From JACZQZ01 sp046756945 (GTDB lineage Bacteria; Pseudomonadota; Alphaproteobacteria; Rhodospirillales; 2-02-FULL-58-16), in contig JBHHXI010000077.1 of NCBI GenBank assembly GCA_046756945.1, forward strand, positions 1 through 14,453: a stretch of DNA of 14,453 nt. Reading direction: 5' to 3'. Each line of letters starts with the position of its first letter. Positions within the stretch are counted from its first letter, which is position 1. Positions 1-7,898 of this stretch are shown here, piece by piece. The position numbers and the translations under genes are program-made. The notes beneath the pieces are model-generated. The model was not told the origin of the DNA and did no database searches. It saw nothing but the letters and a program-made list of their open reading frames with translations.

Positions 1-980
<980 letters not shown>

Positions 981-996
981 CCGGTTTTCCTCTGGC

Positions 997-1014
997 CTAC
1001 CGGGAACCCGGCAG
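997..1014 (-). other. Hairpin in the mdh-sucC intergenic gap
   Basis: Seven base pairs (CTGCCGG with CCGGTAG, including one G-T wobble) close a 4-nt loop in the 48-bp gap between the mdh stop and the sucC ribosome binding site. No T-run follows on the minus strand, so it does not look like an intrinsic terminator. A role in RNA processing or in setting the mdh:sucC ratio is inference only. Confidence 0.4.
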
Positions 1015-1028
1015 GAGAACGCATTTCG

Positions 1029-2135
1029 TCACTTCCGCTTGGATTTCCTGCTCTGGACCTTCCTGGCGGCCGCTTTCCTTGCCCCGGGCTTCCCGGCGCG
1101 CGCCTTTGCGGCGGCACTCTTTCGCGGGCGGGCCTTTGCCGGAGCCTTTGCCGCGGGCCGCGCCGTCTTCGGCCCGGCGGCCCGGCGCCGCAGCTTCCGG
1201 GTGATGGCAAGCAGGGTCCGCACCGCCCTGACCGATCCGTTGAAGCGCGCCCGTTCGGCGCGGTCGAGCTTGATCTCGATGATCTTCTCGACGCCCTTCG
1301 CCCCGATGATGCAGGGTACGCCCACATAGAGGCCCTTGACCCCGTACTCGCCGCGCAGGTACGCCGCGCACGGCAGCACCCGCCGCTTGTCCTTGAGATA
1401 GGATTCGGCCATCTGGATGGCGGCGCTGGCCGGCGCGTAGTAGGCCGATCCGGTCTTCAGCAGGCCGACGATCTCGGCGCCGCCATCGCGCACGCGCTGG
1501 ACGATCCCGTCGAGCCTTTTCTGGGTTGTCCACTTCATGGCCACCAGATCGGGCAACGGGATGCCGGCGACCGTGGAATAGCGCACCAGCGGCACCATGG
1601 TGTCGCCGTGGCCGCCGAGCACGAAGGCGGTCACGTCCTCGACGGAGACGTTGAATTCCTCGGCCAGGAAATAGCGGAAGCGCGCCGAATCCAGCACCCC
1701 GGCCATGCCCACCACCTTGGCGTGGGGAAGCCCCGAGGCCTCGCGCAACATCCACACCATGGCATCCAGGGGATTGGTGATGCAGATGACGAAGGCGCCG
1801 GGACAGTACCGCGCGATGCCCTCGCCCACCGATTGCATGACCTGGGTGTTGATTCCGATCAGATCATCGCGGCTCATGCCCGGCTTGCGGGCGACGCCGG
1901 CGGTGACGATGACAACGTCGGCGCCGCGGATCGAAGAGTAGCGGTTGGTGCCGACGCACTGGGCGCCGAACCCCTCGACGGGCGCGGACTGGGCCATGTC
2001 CAGACCCTTGCCCTGTGGCACGCCCTTGATGATGTCGAAGAGAACCGGGTCGCCAAGTTCCTTCAGGCCCACCAGGTGAGCCAGCGTGCCGCCAATGTTG
2101 CCGGCGCCGATGAGGGCGATTTTGTTACGTGCCAT
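1029..2135 (-). CDS. mdh: Malate dehydrogenase with a long basic histone-H1-like C-terminal tail
   Basis: NAD-dependent oxidation of malate to oxaloacetate in the TCA cycle. The protein is 368 residues against about 320 for alphaproteobacterial (LDH-like) Mdh. The catalytic core is complete: Rossmann loop GAGNIG (10-15), Asp34 for NAD ribose, substrate arginines R83 and R89 in VARKPGMSRDD, N121 in ITNPLD, D149/R152 in VLDSARFR and catalytic H176 in LGGHGDTMVPLVRYS. The core ends normally near residue 310, then about 58 residues follow that are Ala/Lys/Arg/Pro-rich with 24 basic and no acidic residues. I chose ATG 2133-2135 (MARNKIALIGAG) because AAGGA lies 3 nt upstream; an in-frame start at 2165 adds a non-conserved stretch and overlaps a terminator-like T-run. 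The gene lies between nadC and sucC. Function is secure; the role of the tail is unknown. Confidence 0.96.
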   Translation of the reverse strand: MARNKIALIGAGNIGGTLAHLVGLKELGDPVLFDIIKGVPQGKGLDMAQSAPVEGFGAQCVGTNRYSSIRGADVVIVTAGVARKPGMSRDDLIGINTQVMQSVGEGIARYCPGAFVICITNPLDAMVWMLREASGLPHAKVVGMAGVLDSARFRYFLAEEFNVSVEDVTAFVLGGHGDTMVPLVRYSTVAGIPLPDLVAMKWTTQKRLDGIVQRVRDGGAEIVGLLKTGSAYYAPASAAIQMAESYLKDKRRVLPCAAYLRGEYGVKGLYVGVPCIIGAKGVEKIIEIKLDRAERARFNGSVRAVRTLLAITRKLRRRAAGPKTARPAAKAPAKARPRKSAAAKARAGKPGARKAAARKVQSRKSKRK

Positions 2136-2163
2136 GGATGAGTCCTTCGGCCGGAGTGCAGAC

Positions 2164-2194
2164 AAAAAACCGCGCCACCCTTCACCGCGGCGCG
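2164..2194 (-). terminator. Intrinsic terminator or attenuator just upstream of mdh
   Basis: Read on the minus strand, a six-pair G+C stem (CGCGCC with GGCGCG, 2194-2189 and 2176-2171) or an alternative five-pair CCGCG/CGCGG stem abuts a run of six T (2169-2164). This is a standard intrinsic-terminator layout. It sits 28 bp before the mdh start codon and after nadC, so it may end the nadA-nadC transcript. If the mdh promoter lies further upstream, it would act as an attenuator in the mdh leader. Confidence 0.5.
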
Positions 2195-2316
2195 TGCTCC
2201 CCGCCCCCGGCGTTAGTACCGCGATTCACCGTTAAGGGCAAGGGGAAGCAGGCCTTTTTGGGTGCCCCTGGATACCGTGATAATTAAGGACCCCGGGCAC
2301 GGTTTACAAACCGGCA
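2195..2316 (-). promoter_or_regulatory. nadC-mdh intergenic leader with overlapping inverted repeats and a weak promoter candidate
   Basis: Three inverted repeats share bases and so cannot all form together: GTGCCC (2262-2267) with GGGCAC (2295-2300), ACCGTG (2274-2279) with CACGGT (2298-2303), and CGGTT (2300-2304) with AACCG (2109-2113 offset, i.e. 2309-2313). On the minus strand a weak TTGTAA, 18-nt spacer, AATTAT pair could be a promoter for mdh. I recognise no known riboswitch class here. Confidence 0.25.
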
Positions 2317-3162
2317 TCAGTCCACGGCCAGGTCGATGCCGACGTCGACGGCCGGCGCCGAGTGGGTGATGGCGCCGACGGAGACGTAGTCGACGCCGGT
2401 CTCGGCGATGGCGCGGATGGTGTCCAGGGTCACCCCGCCCGACGCCTCCAGGGGAACCCGGCCGCCGGCCATCTTCACGGCCCGGCGCAGGGCGTCCGGC
2501 GTCATGTTGTCGAGCAGGATGCGCTCGGCCCCGGCGCCAAGGGCTTCCTTCACCTGGGCGATGGTATCGCACTCCACCTCGATGGCGGTGAGGCCGGCGG
2601 CCCTGGCGCGGGCCACCGCTTGCGCGACGCCGCCGCAAACGGCGATGTGGTTGTCCTTGATCAGCACCCCGTCGTCCAGGCGCAGGCGGTGGTTCCGGGC
2701 GCCGCCAAGCGCCGTCGCGTACTTGGAAAGCGCCCGCAATCCCGGCACCGTCTTGCGGGTGTCCAGCAGGACCGCGCCGGTTCCGGCGATGCGCTGCACA
2801 TAGGCGCCGGTCAGGGTGGCGATGCCGGAGAGTACCTGGACGAAGTTGAGGGCGACGCGTTCCCCCGACAGCAGGCCGCGGGCCGGCCCGTCGATGCGCA
2901 TCATCACGGTCCCCGCCGCGATGGGGCTGCCGTCGGACGTCTCGACGCCCAGCGCCGCCGCGGGGGCGAGGCGGCGGAACACCTCGCGGGCGACCGGCAG
3001 GCCGGCGGCCACGATGTCCTGGCGGGCCGCCATGATGAGGCTGAGGGTGGCGTCGGCGGGTACCAGGGCATCGGTGGTGATGTCGCCCGTGCCCATGTCC
3101 TCGGCAAGTGCCGCCGTCACCGCGGCGTCGACGTCCGCGGGGTCGAGCGCGGCGAAGGTCAT
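2317..3162 (-). CDS. nadC: Nicotinate-nucleotide pyrophosphorylase (quinolinate phosphoribosyltransferase)
   Basis: Transfers phosphoribose from PRPP to quinolinate and decarboxylates it, giving nicotinate mononucleotide, the third step of de novo NAD synthesis. The 281 residues match normal family length. Visible signatures are EDMGTGDITTD (21-31), SGERVALNFVQVLSGIATLT (99-118), DTRKTVPGLR (134-143), GGARNHRLRLDD (153-164), LIKDNHI (167-173), EVEC (195-198), LLDNM (216-220), EASGG (239-243) and SVGAITHS (261-268). Together these supply the conserved basic residues for PRPP and quinolinate and the acidic metal-site residues. The ATG at 3160-3162 lies only 4 nt after the nadA stop codon, so the two genes are almost certainly co-transcribed and probably translationally coupled. 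A terminator-like structure follows about 120 bp downstream. Confidence 0.97.
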   Translation of the reverse strand: MTFAALDPADVDAAVTAALAEDMGTGDITTDALVPADATLSLIMAARQDIVAAGLPVAREVFRRLAPAAALGVETSDGSPIAAGTVMMRIDGPARGLLSGERVALNFVQVLSGIATLTGAYVQRIAGTGAVLLDTRKTVPGLRALSKYATALGGARNHRLRLDDGVLIKDNHIAVCGGVAQAVARARAAGLTAIEVECDTIAQVKEALGAGAERILLDNMTPDALRRAVKMAGGRVPLEASGGVTLDTIRAIAETGVDYVSVGAITHSAPAVDVGIDLAVD

Positions 3163-3166
3163 GGCG

Positions 3167-4183
3167 TTATTCCGCCGCGCGGGCCGCCGCCGGTTTGGGC
3201 GGCGGAGACATCTCCATCATGCGCCGCAGGGGCTGGTACGCCCGCCGGCGCAGGTCCTCGGGCATTTCCACCCGGGGCGCCATGTTGGCCAGGCACAGGT
3301 GCAGCTTCTCGAGCGTGTTCAGCTCCATGAACGGGCAGTCGGCGCAGTTGCAGCTGCCGTCGGCGCCCCGCGCCGGGATGAAGGCCTTGGCCGGCGCCGC
3401 CTTCTCCATCTGGTGGATGATGTGGCGTTCGGTGGCGATGATGAATTCCTTGTCCGACGCGCCGAGCACGAAGTCCAGGATCGACCGGGTCGAGCCCACG
3501 TGGTCCGCGTGCTTGAGGATTCCTTCGTGGCATTCGGGATGGGCGGCCACCTTGGCGTCCGGGTGGCGGCCCTTGAGCCGCACCAGCTCGCGCTCGGAGA
3601 ACCGGTCGTGGACGATGCAGGTCCCCGGCCACAAAGTCATCTCGCGCCCGGTCTTCCGCGCCAGGTAGGCGCCCAGGTGCCGGTCCGGCGCGAACAGTAT
3701 GGGCCGGTCTTCCGGCAACTGGCGGATGATGTGTTCGGCGTTCGACGAGGTGACGACGACGTCGGACAGCGCCTTCACCTCCGCCGAACAGTTGATGTAG
3801 GTGACCACCACATGGTCGGCGTGGGCCTCGCGGAAGCGCCGGAATTCATCCGGCGGGCAGGTCTCTTCCAGGGAACAGCCGGCGTCCATGTCGGGCAACA
3901 GCACGGTCTTGCCGGGGCTCAGGACCTTGGCCACCTCGGCCATGAACCGGACCCCGCAAAAGACGATCACGTCGGCGTCGGTGGCCGCCGCCTTGCGCGA
4001 CAGGTCCAGGGAATCGCCGACGAAATCGGCCAGGTCCTGGATCTCGCTGTCCTGGTAATAGTGGGCCAGGATGACGGCGTTCCTGTCCCGGCGCAGGCGG
4101 TCGATCTCGGCCCACGGATCCAGGTACGGGTCAAGGCGCGCTTGGCCCGACGCGTCGCCGTCCGGCAGAACGATGGTGCTCAT
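3167..4183 (-). CDS. nadA: Quinolinate synthase
   Basis: Condenses iminoaspartate with dihydroxyacetone phosphate to quinolinate using a [4Fe-4S] cluster, in the cytosol. The 338 residues are normal for the E. coli-type enzyme. Seen in order: ILAHYYQDSEIQDLADFVGDS (around 38-58), VIVFCGVRFMAE (72-83), the first cluster cysteine C103 in MDAGCSLEETCP, VTYINCSAEVKALSD (127-141), VTSSNA, the second cluster cysteine C189 in WPGTCIVHDRF, AAHPEC (213-218), and CNCADCPFM (278-285), in which C283 should be the third cluster ligand. A promoter candidate lies about 95 bp upstream. nadC follows after 4 nt. The usual partner nadB (L-aspartate oxidase) is not in the window, so iminoaspartate must come from a distant nadB or another enzyme such as aspartate dehydrogenase. 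Confidence 0.97.
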   Translation of the reverse strand: MSTIVLPDGDASGQARLDPYLDPWAEIDRLRRDRNAVILAHYYQDSEIQDLADFVGDSLDLSRKAAATDADVIVFCGVRFMAEVAKVLSPGKTVLLPDMDAGCSLEETCPPDEFRRFREAHADHVVVTYINCSAEVKALSDVVVTSSNAEHIIRQLPEDRPILFAPDRHLGAYLARKTGREMTLWPGTCIVHDRFSERELVRLKGRHPDAKVAAHPECHEGILKHADHVGSTRSILDFVLGASDKEFIIATERHIIHQMEKAAPAKAFIPARGADGSCNCADCPFMELNTLEKLHLCLANMAPRVEMPEDLRRRAYQPLRRMMEMSPPPKPAAARAAE

Positions 4184-4276
4184 CTACTCGGTTCCTCCAA
4201 CGGTCAGGAAACGCCCTGGTCCCCCGGCCGGCGCCAAGCCTTGCCCAGGATATGGTGCGGTCCGCGGAACGCGCAA

Positions 4277-4305
4277 GATATATGGGGGCAGGGCTGGTAT
4301 GCCAA
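4277..4305 (-). promoter_or_regulatory. Probable promoter of nadA-nadC
   Basis: On the minus strand TTGGCA (4305-4300) is followed by a 17-nt spacer and TATATC (4282-4277). That is five of six matches to the -35 consensus and four of six to the -10 consensus at ideal spacing. It lies in the 150-bp gap between zapE and nadA and would give a leader of roughly 85 nt. An eight-base palindrome, TCCGCGGA, lies close to the expected start site and could be a regulator half-site, but I cannot assign a repressor. Confidence 0.5.
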
Positions 4306-4333
4306 CACTTAATACCGGCGGCGGGCACTGGTC

Positions 4334-5464
4334 TCAGGGCACGTGCGGCGCCGCCATGTAGTCCTCCGACTGCATCTCGATCAGGCGCGAGGCGGTGCGC
4401 TGGAACTCGAACGCGCCCTCGCCTTCGGTGTACAGAGTCTCCGGCGCCGTGTCGGCCGAACAGATCAGGTTGACCTTATGCTCGTAAAGGGCGTCGATGA
4501 GGACGACGAAGCGCTTGGCCTCGTTGTGCCTCATCGGGCCGAGGCGGGGGATGCCGGCGAGCACGACGGTGTGATACTTGCCGGCGATGGCCAGGTAATC
4601 GGCGGCGCCGAGCGGTTGCTCGCACAGATCGGAGAACCTGGAGAAGGCGGTTCCGTCGACGGCCAGTCCGATGTCGACGTGGCGCCCTTGCACGGCGATC
4701 CTGTCGCGCCCGGCCCTGGCGCCGTTGGTCAGGCGGGCGAAACAGCGCTCCAGGGCCCGGTCCGCCTCCGCGCCCGTGGGGGTCAGGTAGACGTTCATGG
4801 ATCTGAGGGCGTCCAGGCGGTAGTCGTTTCCGCTGTCCAGTTCCAGGATCTCCAGATTCTCCTCGAGGAGCTCTATGACGGGCAGGAAGCGTTCGCGCTG
4901 GAGCCCGCCCTTGTACAGATCGCCGGGCGCGCGGTTGGACGTGGTCACCATCACCACGCCGGCCTCGAACAGGGCGTCCAACAGACGCCCCAGGATCATG
5001 GCGTCGGCGATATCGGTCACGTGGAACTCGTCGAAGCACAGCAGCCACGCGTGGTCGACGATAACCTTGGAAAGGGCGGCCAGGGGATCGGTGGTCTCCG
5101 GCGCGCGGCCGGCCTCGACCGCTTGGCGGAAACGGTGCACCCGGTTGTGCACCTCGAGCATGAAGGCGTGGAAGTGGACGTGCTTTCTCGCCTCAACCGT
5201 CGAGCCCGCGAAGAACAAATCCATGAGCATGGTCTTGCCGCGCCCGGCGCCGCCGAACAGGTAGAGCCCCTTGGGAGCCTCCTTCCTGCGGCCGCGAAGC
5301 GCCAGCCGCGCCCGCCAGCCGCCGGCCCCCATGTGCGGCGCATAGTCGGCCAGCGCCCCGTGCAGGTCCTGCAGCTTTTCCACCGCCGTTTCCTGGGTCA
5401 CGTCGGGCTTGATCTTCCCGCCGGCCAGCAGGGCGCGATAGGCGTGTATGGGTCCGTCGGTCAT
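4334..5464 (-). CDS. zapE: Cell division protein ZapE (AFG1-type ATPase)
   Basis: AFG1/LACE1-family P-loop ATPase; E. coli ZapE binds FtsZ and affects Z-ring behaviour, and the mitochondrial relatives act in inner-membrane protein quality control. The 376 residues match the family. Walker A is GGAGRGKT (71-78) within GLYLFGGAGRGKTMLMDLFF, followed by the family HFHAFMLEVHNRVH (97-110). Walker B is LLCFDEFHVTD (141-151). A sensor-like TTSNRAPGDLYKGGLQRERFLP and a C-terminal FSRFSDLCEQPLGAADYLAIA are also present. ATG 5462-5464 gives the usual N terminus, although no strong Shine-Dalgarno is visible before it. It sits between the nadA promoter and the SDR gene. Upstream lie two tandem decamers and an inverted repeat, described separately. 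Confidence 0.95.
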   Translation of the reverse strand: MTDGPIHAYRALLAGGKIKPDVTQETAVEKLQDLHGALADYAPHMGAGGWRARLALRGRRKEAPKGLYLFGGAGRGKTMLMDLFFAGSTVEARKHVHFHAFMLEVHNRVHRFRQAVEAGRAPETTDPLAALSKVIVDHAWLLCFDEFHVTDIADAMILGRLLDALFEAGVVMVTTSNRAPGDLYKGGLQRERFLPVIELLEENLEILELDSGNDYRLDALRSMNVYLTPTGAEADRALERCFARLTNGARAGRDRIAVQGRHVDIGLAVDGTAFSRFSDLCEQPLGAADYLAIAGKYHTVVLAGIPRLGPMRHNEAKRFVVLIDALYEHKVNLICSADTAPETLYTEGEGAFEFQRTASRLIEMQSEDYMAAPHVP

Positions 5465-5470
5465 GGAAGC

Positions 5471-5505
5471 CCAATGTTCGATTGCATTGGTTTAAATTGG
5501 TTTAA
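5471..5505 (-). promoter_or_regulatory. Tandem TTAA-containing decamers and inverted repeat upstream of zapE
   Basis: Two perfect, abutting copies of the decamer ATTGGTTTAA (plus-strand reading, 5486-5495 and 5496-5505) place two TTAA tetramers 6 nt apart. Overlapping their left end is an inverted repeat, CCAATG (5471-5476) with CATTGG (5485-5490). The block is A+T-rich in a G+C-rich setting and ends 6 bp from the zapE ATG. The layout resembles a CtrA site (TTAA, 7 nt, TTAA), but the spacing is 1 nt short, so CtrA binding is only a suggestion. Confidence 0.45.
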
Positions 5506-5601
5506 GGGGCGAGGCCGGGACACGGGCGCGGAAGTCAAGGCCCGGAAAACCGTCGCCCGTAAAGGGAAAAGGCGGAGAAGGTCCGTCAGAAGGCCCGGCC
5601 C

Positions 5602-6348
5602 TCACCGTCCCCCGGAAACCGGCAGCCGCGCCCCGGTGACGAAGGACGCGGCGTCCGAGATCAGCCACAGGATCGCCCGGGCGGCCTCGTCCGGGGTGCC
5701 GCCCCGGCCCATGGGCACGGCGGGGGCCAGCCTTTCCACGCGCTCCGGCGCCCCGGCCGCGGCATGGAGGCCGGTTGCGATCAGCCCCGGGTTCACCGCG
5801 TTCACCCGGATGCCCTCGCCGGCCACCTCGCGCGCCAGGCCGACGGTGAAGGTGTCGATGGCCCCTTTGCTCGCCGCGTAGTGGACCCATTCGCCGCCGC
5901 CGCCCAGCGACGATGCGGTCGAGGATACGTTGACGATGACGCCGCCCTTTCCGCCCCGCTTCGTCGACATGCGGCGCACCGCCTCGCGGGCGCACAGGAA
6001 ACAGCCCGTCACGTTGACGGCCAGCACCCGTTCCAGAAGCTCGGCGTCCACCTCCTCGACGCGCCGGAAGCCGCCGGTGATGCCGGCGTTGTTGACCAGC
6101 GCCGTGACCGCGCCGAAGGCGTCGTCGACGTCGGCGAACATCCGCTCCACGTCGGCTTCCACCGAGGTGTCCGCGCGCACGGCAATGGCCCGGCCGCCGG
6201 CCTCGCGGATGTGCCTGGCCACGGTTTCGGCCTCCTCCCGCCCATGCATGTAGTTGACACACACCGCGTGGCCGCGGCGCCCGCCGAGGCGCGCCGTCGC
6301 CGCCCCGATGCCGCGGCTGGCCCCGGTGACGACGACGATGCCGCTCAC
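5602..6348 (-). CDS. SDR-family NAD(P)-dependent oxidoreductase
   Basis: Classical short-chain dehydrogenase/reductase of 248 residues; the substrate cannot be read from sequence. Visible motifs are the cofactor loop TGASRGIG (8-15), an acidic DTS near residue 60, NNAG (86-89), N112 in VNVTG, catalytic serine in VNVSSTASS (about 142-143), Y157 and K161 in YAASK, and NPGLIATG. The C-terminal SFVTGARLPVSGGR matches FabG-like and glucose-dehydrogenase-like members. The start is GTG (6346-6348), and its first bases overlap the TGA of the upstream oxidoreductase by 4 nt (GTGA), so the two are translationally coupled. There is N35 with Y33 after the second strand rather than a clear acidic or double-basic selector, so NAD versus NADP preference is open. 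Confidence 0.9.
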   Translation of the reverse strand: MSGIVVVTGASRGIGAATARLGGRRGHAVCVNYMHGREEAETVARHIREAGGRAIAVRADTSVEADVERMFADVDDAFGAVTALVNNAGITGGFRRVEEVDAELLERVLAVNVTGCFLCAREAVRRMSTKRGGKGGVIVNVSSTASSLGGGGEWVHYAASKGAIDTFTVGLAREVAGEGIRVNAVNPGLIATGLHAAAGAPERVERLAPAVPMGRGGTPDEAARAILWLISDAASFVTGARLPVSGGR

Positions 6349-7721
6349 GCCGGCACGGCCTTGCGTTCAGGCCGGCCGCGCCGGGGCGCGAACGCCTGCT
6401 CCATCTGGCGGCGGAAGCGGACGGCGTCGCCGGCCTCGTCCATGTCCACGTCGGACCAGTGGAGGCATTGTCCGGCGGCGATGGGGGTCTTCAGCGTGAC
6501 CCCGTGGGCCAGTCCGATGGGGAGACCGCCACAATCGAGCGAATCGGCGGCCGGCATCAGCTTGCCGTAGACGCAGAAGCCGCCCTCGCCGTCCAGCATC
6601 TCGCCGGCCCCCAGGCGGCGCTTGGCGGTCGCCACCACGTCGCCGACGAACCCCTGCGCCGTGCCCATGGTCTGGCCCAGCAGGCCGGCGCGGGCGACGG
6701 CGATGCCCAGCTCCAGGCCGATCAGGTGATAGGGCCTGTACAGGGCCGTGTAGCGGCCGGTGTCGTCTGTCACCAGTCCGTATTCGGAGAAACAGCGCGC
6801 CACGTAGTCCGACGGCGCCTCGAAGGTGACGTACACCCCCCAGCGCAGGTCCCGGGGGACCGGCTTGCCGTTGCGCTTGACGCTGGACACCACCTCGACC
6901 GTCCCCTTGTGGTGCAGCACGCCGCCGTCATCCCGCGGGCGGCACACCTGCGCCAACTCGTCGGCGCCGACGGGCGGAAAGGCGAGGCCGTCCGGGGCGG
7001 GCGTCAGCCCGGTGGCGTTGGCCACGGCCGCCATCTCGATCGCCGATTTGGTTCCATCGAGGAACGAGTTGAACATTTGCGGGTTGAGGGCGCCGGCCTT
7101 CGCGTGCCCGGGCGACAGTCCGTAGTGCTCCCACACCGTGTCCGGGGTCGAGGCATGATAGGCGGGCAGATATTTGGTCCCCTTGCCGGCGCAGACCACC
7201 TCGAATCCGCACGCCCGGGCCCAGTCGACCTGCTCGCAGATAAGGGCCGGCTGGTCGCCGTAGGCCAGGGTGTAGACGACCCCCGCCTCGGCCGCGCGGC
7301 GGGCCAGCAGCGGTCCGGCCAGAACGTCCCCTTCGACGTTGACCATGACCACGTGACGGCCCCGTCCGATGGCCGAAAGGGCATGGCGGATGCCGCTCTC
7401 GGGCACGCCGGTGGCTTCCACCACCACCTCCATGCCGCCGGCGGAGATCAGCGCCTCGGCGTCTTCGGTGACATGGGTGGTCCCCTGGTCCAGGGCCTTG
7501 GCGAAGGAGGACGCGCCGACCCGCGCCCTGGGCCAGCCGGTGGTCCTGAGGGCCGCCCGCGCCGTGGCGACGGACAGGTCCGCCACGCCAAGAACGTGCA
7601 GTCCGGGCGTGTGCAGGGCCTGGGCCAGGAACATGGAGCCGAACTTCCCGGCCCCGATGAGGCCGACGCGCAACGGCCGGCCCTCCTCGGCCCGGGTCAG
7701 GAGCATGCGATGGAGAGTCAT
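6345..7721 (-). CDS. COG4091-like NAD(P)-dependent oxidoreductase (homoserine-dehydrogenase-like fold with SAF-type C terminus)
   Basis: The 458-residue protein starts with a Rossmann domain: LRVGLIGAGKFGSMF (17-31, loop GAGKFG), an acidic residue after strand 2 (VADLS, 47-51), and EATGVPESG (102-110). A middle region contains CAGKGTKYLP (177-186) and a MFNSFLDGTKSAIEMAAVAN block (216-235). The C terminus, GLPIGLAHGVTLKTPIAAGQ (399-418), resembles an SAF domain. I associate this architecture with COG4091, the so-called predicted homoserine dehydrogenases with SAF domain; some relatives act on sugar acids. A true amino-acid homoserine dehydrogenase role is unlikely because the usual ACT domain is absent. 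The start at 7721 was chosen because the Rossmann domain follows directly and AGGAGG lies about 12 nt upstream; upstream codons to 7868 look non-coding. It overlaps the SDR gene by 4 nt. Confidence 0.85.
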   Translation of the reverse strand: MTLHRMLLTRAEEGRPLRVGLIGAGKFGSMFLAQALHTPGLHVLGVADLSVATARAALRTTGWPRARVGASSFAKALDQGTTHVTEDAEALISAGGMEVVVEATGVPESGIRHALSAIGRGRHVVMVNVEGDVLAGPLLARRAAEAGVVYTLAYGDQPALICEQVDWARACGFEVVCAGKGTKYLPAYHASTPDTVWEHYGLSPGHAKAGALNPQMFNSFLDGTKSAIEMAAVANATGLTPAPDGLAFPPVGADELAQVCRPRDDGGVLHHKGTVEVVSSVKRNGKPVPRDLRWGVYVTFEAPSDYVARCFSEYGLVTDDTGRYTALYRPYHLIGLELGIAVARAGLLGQTMGTAQGFVGDVVATAKRRLGAGEMLDGEGGFCVYGKLMPAADSLDCGGLPIGLAHGVTLKTPIAAGQCLHWSDVDMDEAGDAVRFRRQMEQAFAPRRGRPERKAVPA

Positions 7722-7898
7722 GGCTTTTACCGTCCTCCTCGTGGCGCCGCCCCGGCACAGGCCCGGGGCGGGGCGGGACGGCGACACCCGACTGTAGCAA
7801 GTGGCGGCGCCTCCGCAAATAGCCGCCCTGTTCCGGCCCTGGGTGGGCCCCTGCGGATTTATTGGCAAAATCGTTGGCGCGGCGGCCTGGGATTCCTA
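7722..7898. promoter_or_regulatory. Divergent regulatory gap between the oxidoreductase and the DUF6494-like gene
   Basis: Minus strand: a weak promoter candidate for the oxidoreductase is TTGCGG (7818-7813), a 16-nt spacer and TACAGT (7796-7791). A perfect 7-bp stem with a 7-nt loop (GCCCCGG 7749-7755 with CCGGGGC 7763-7769) falls in its untranslated leader, beside a G-rich run. Plus strand: TTGGCG (7874-7879), 17-nt spacer and TATTCT (7897-7902) is a candidate promoter for the small gene at 7997. Confidence 0.3.

Noticed and set aside
2136..2165. Longer mdh start at 2165
   Set aside because: It would add ten non-conserved residues and begin at the T-run of a terminator-like stem; ATG 2135 has AAGGA at proper distance and gives the conserved MARNKIALIGAG start.
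7722..7868. N-terminally extended oxidoreductase (start 7868)
   Set aside because: The additional 49 residues are Arg/Pro/Gly/Cys-rich without resemblance to the family, and a promoter candidate and a hairpin lie in this stretch.
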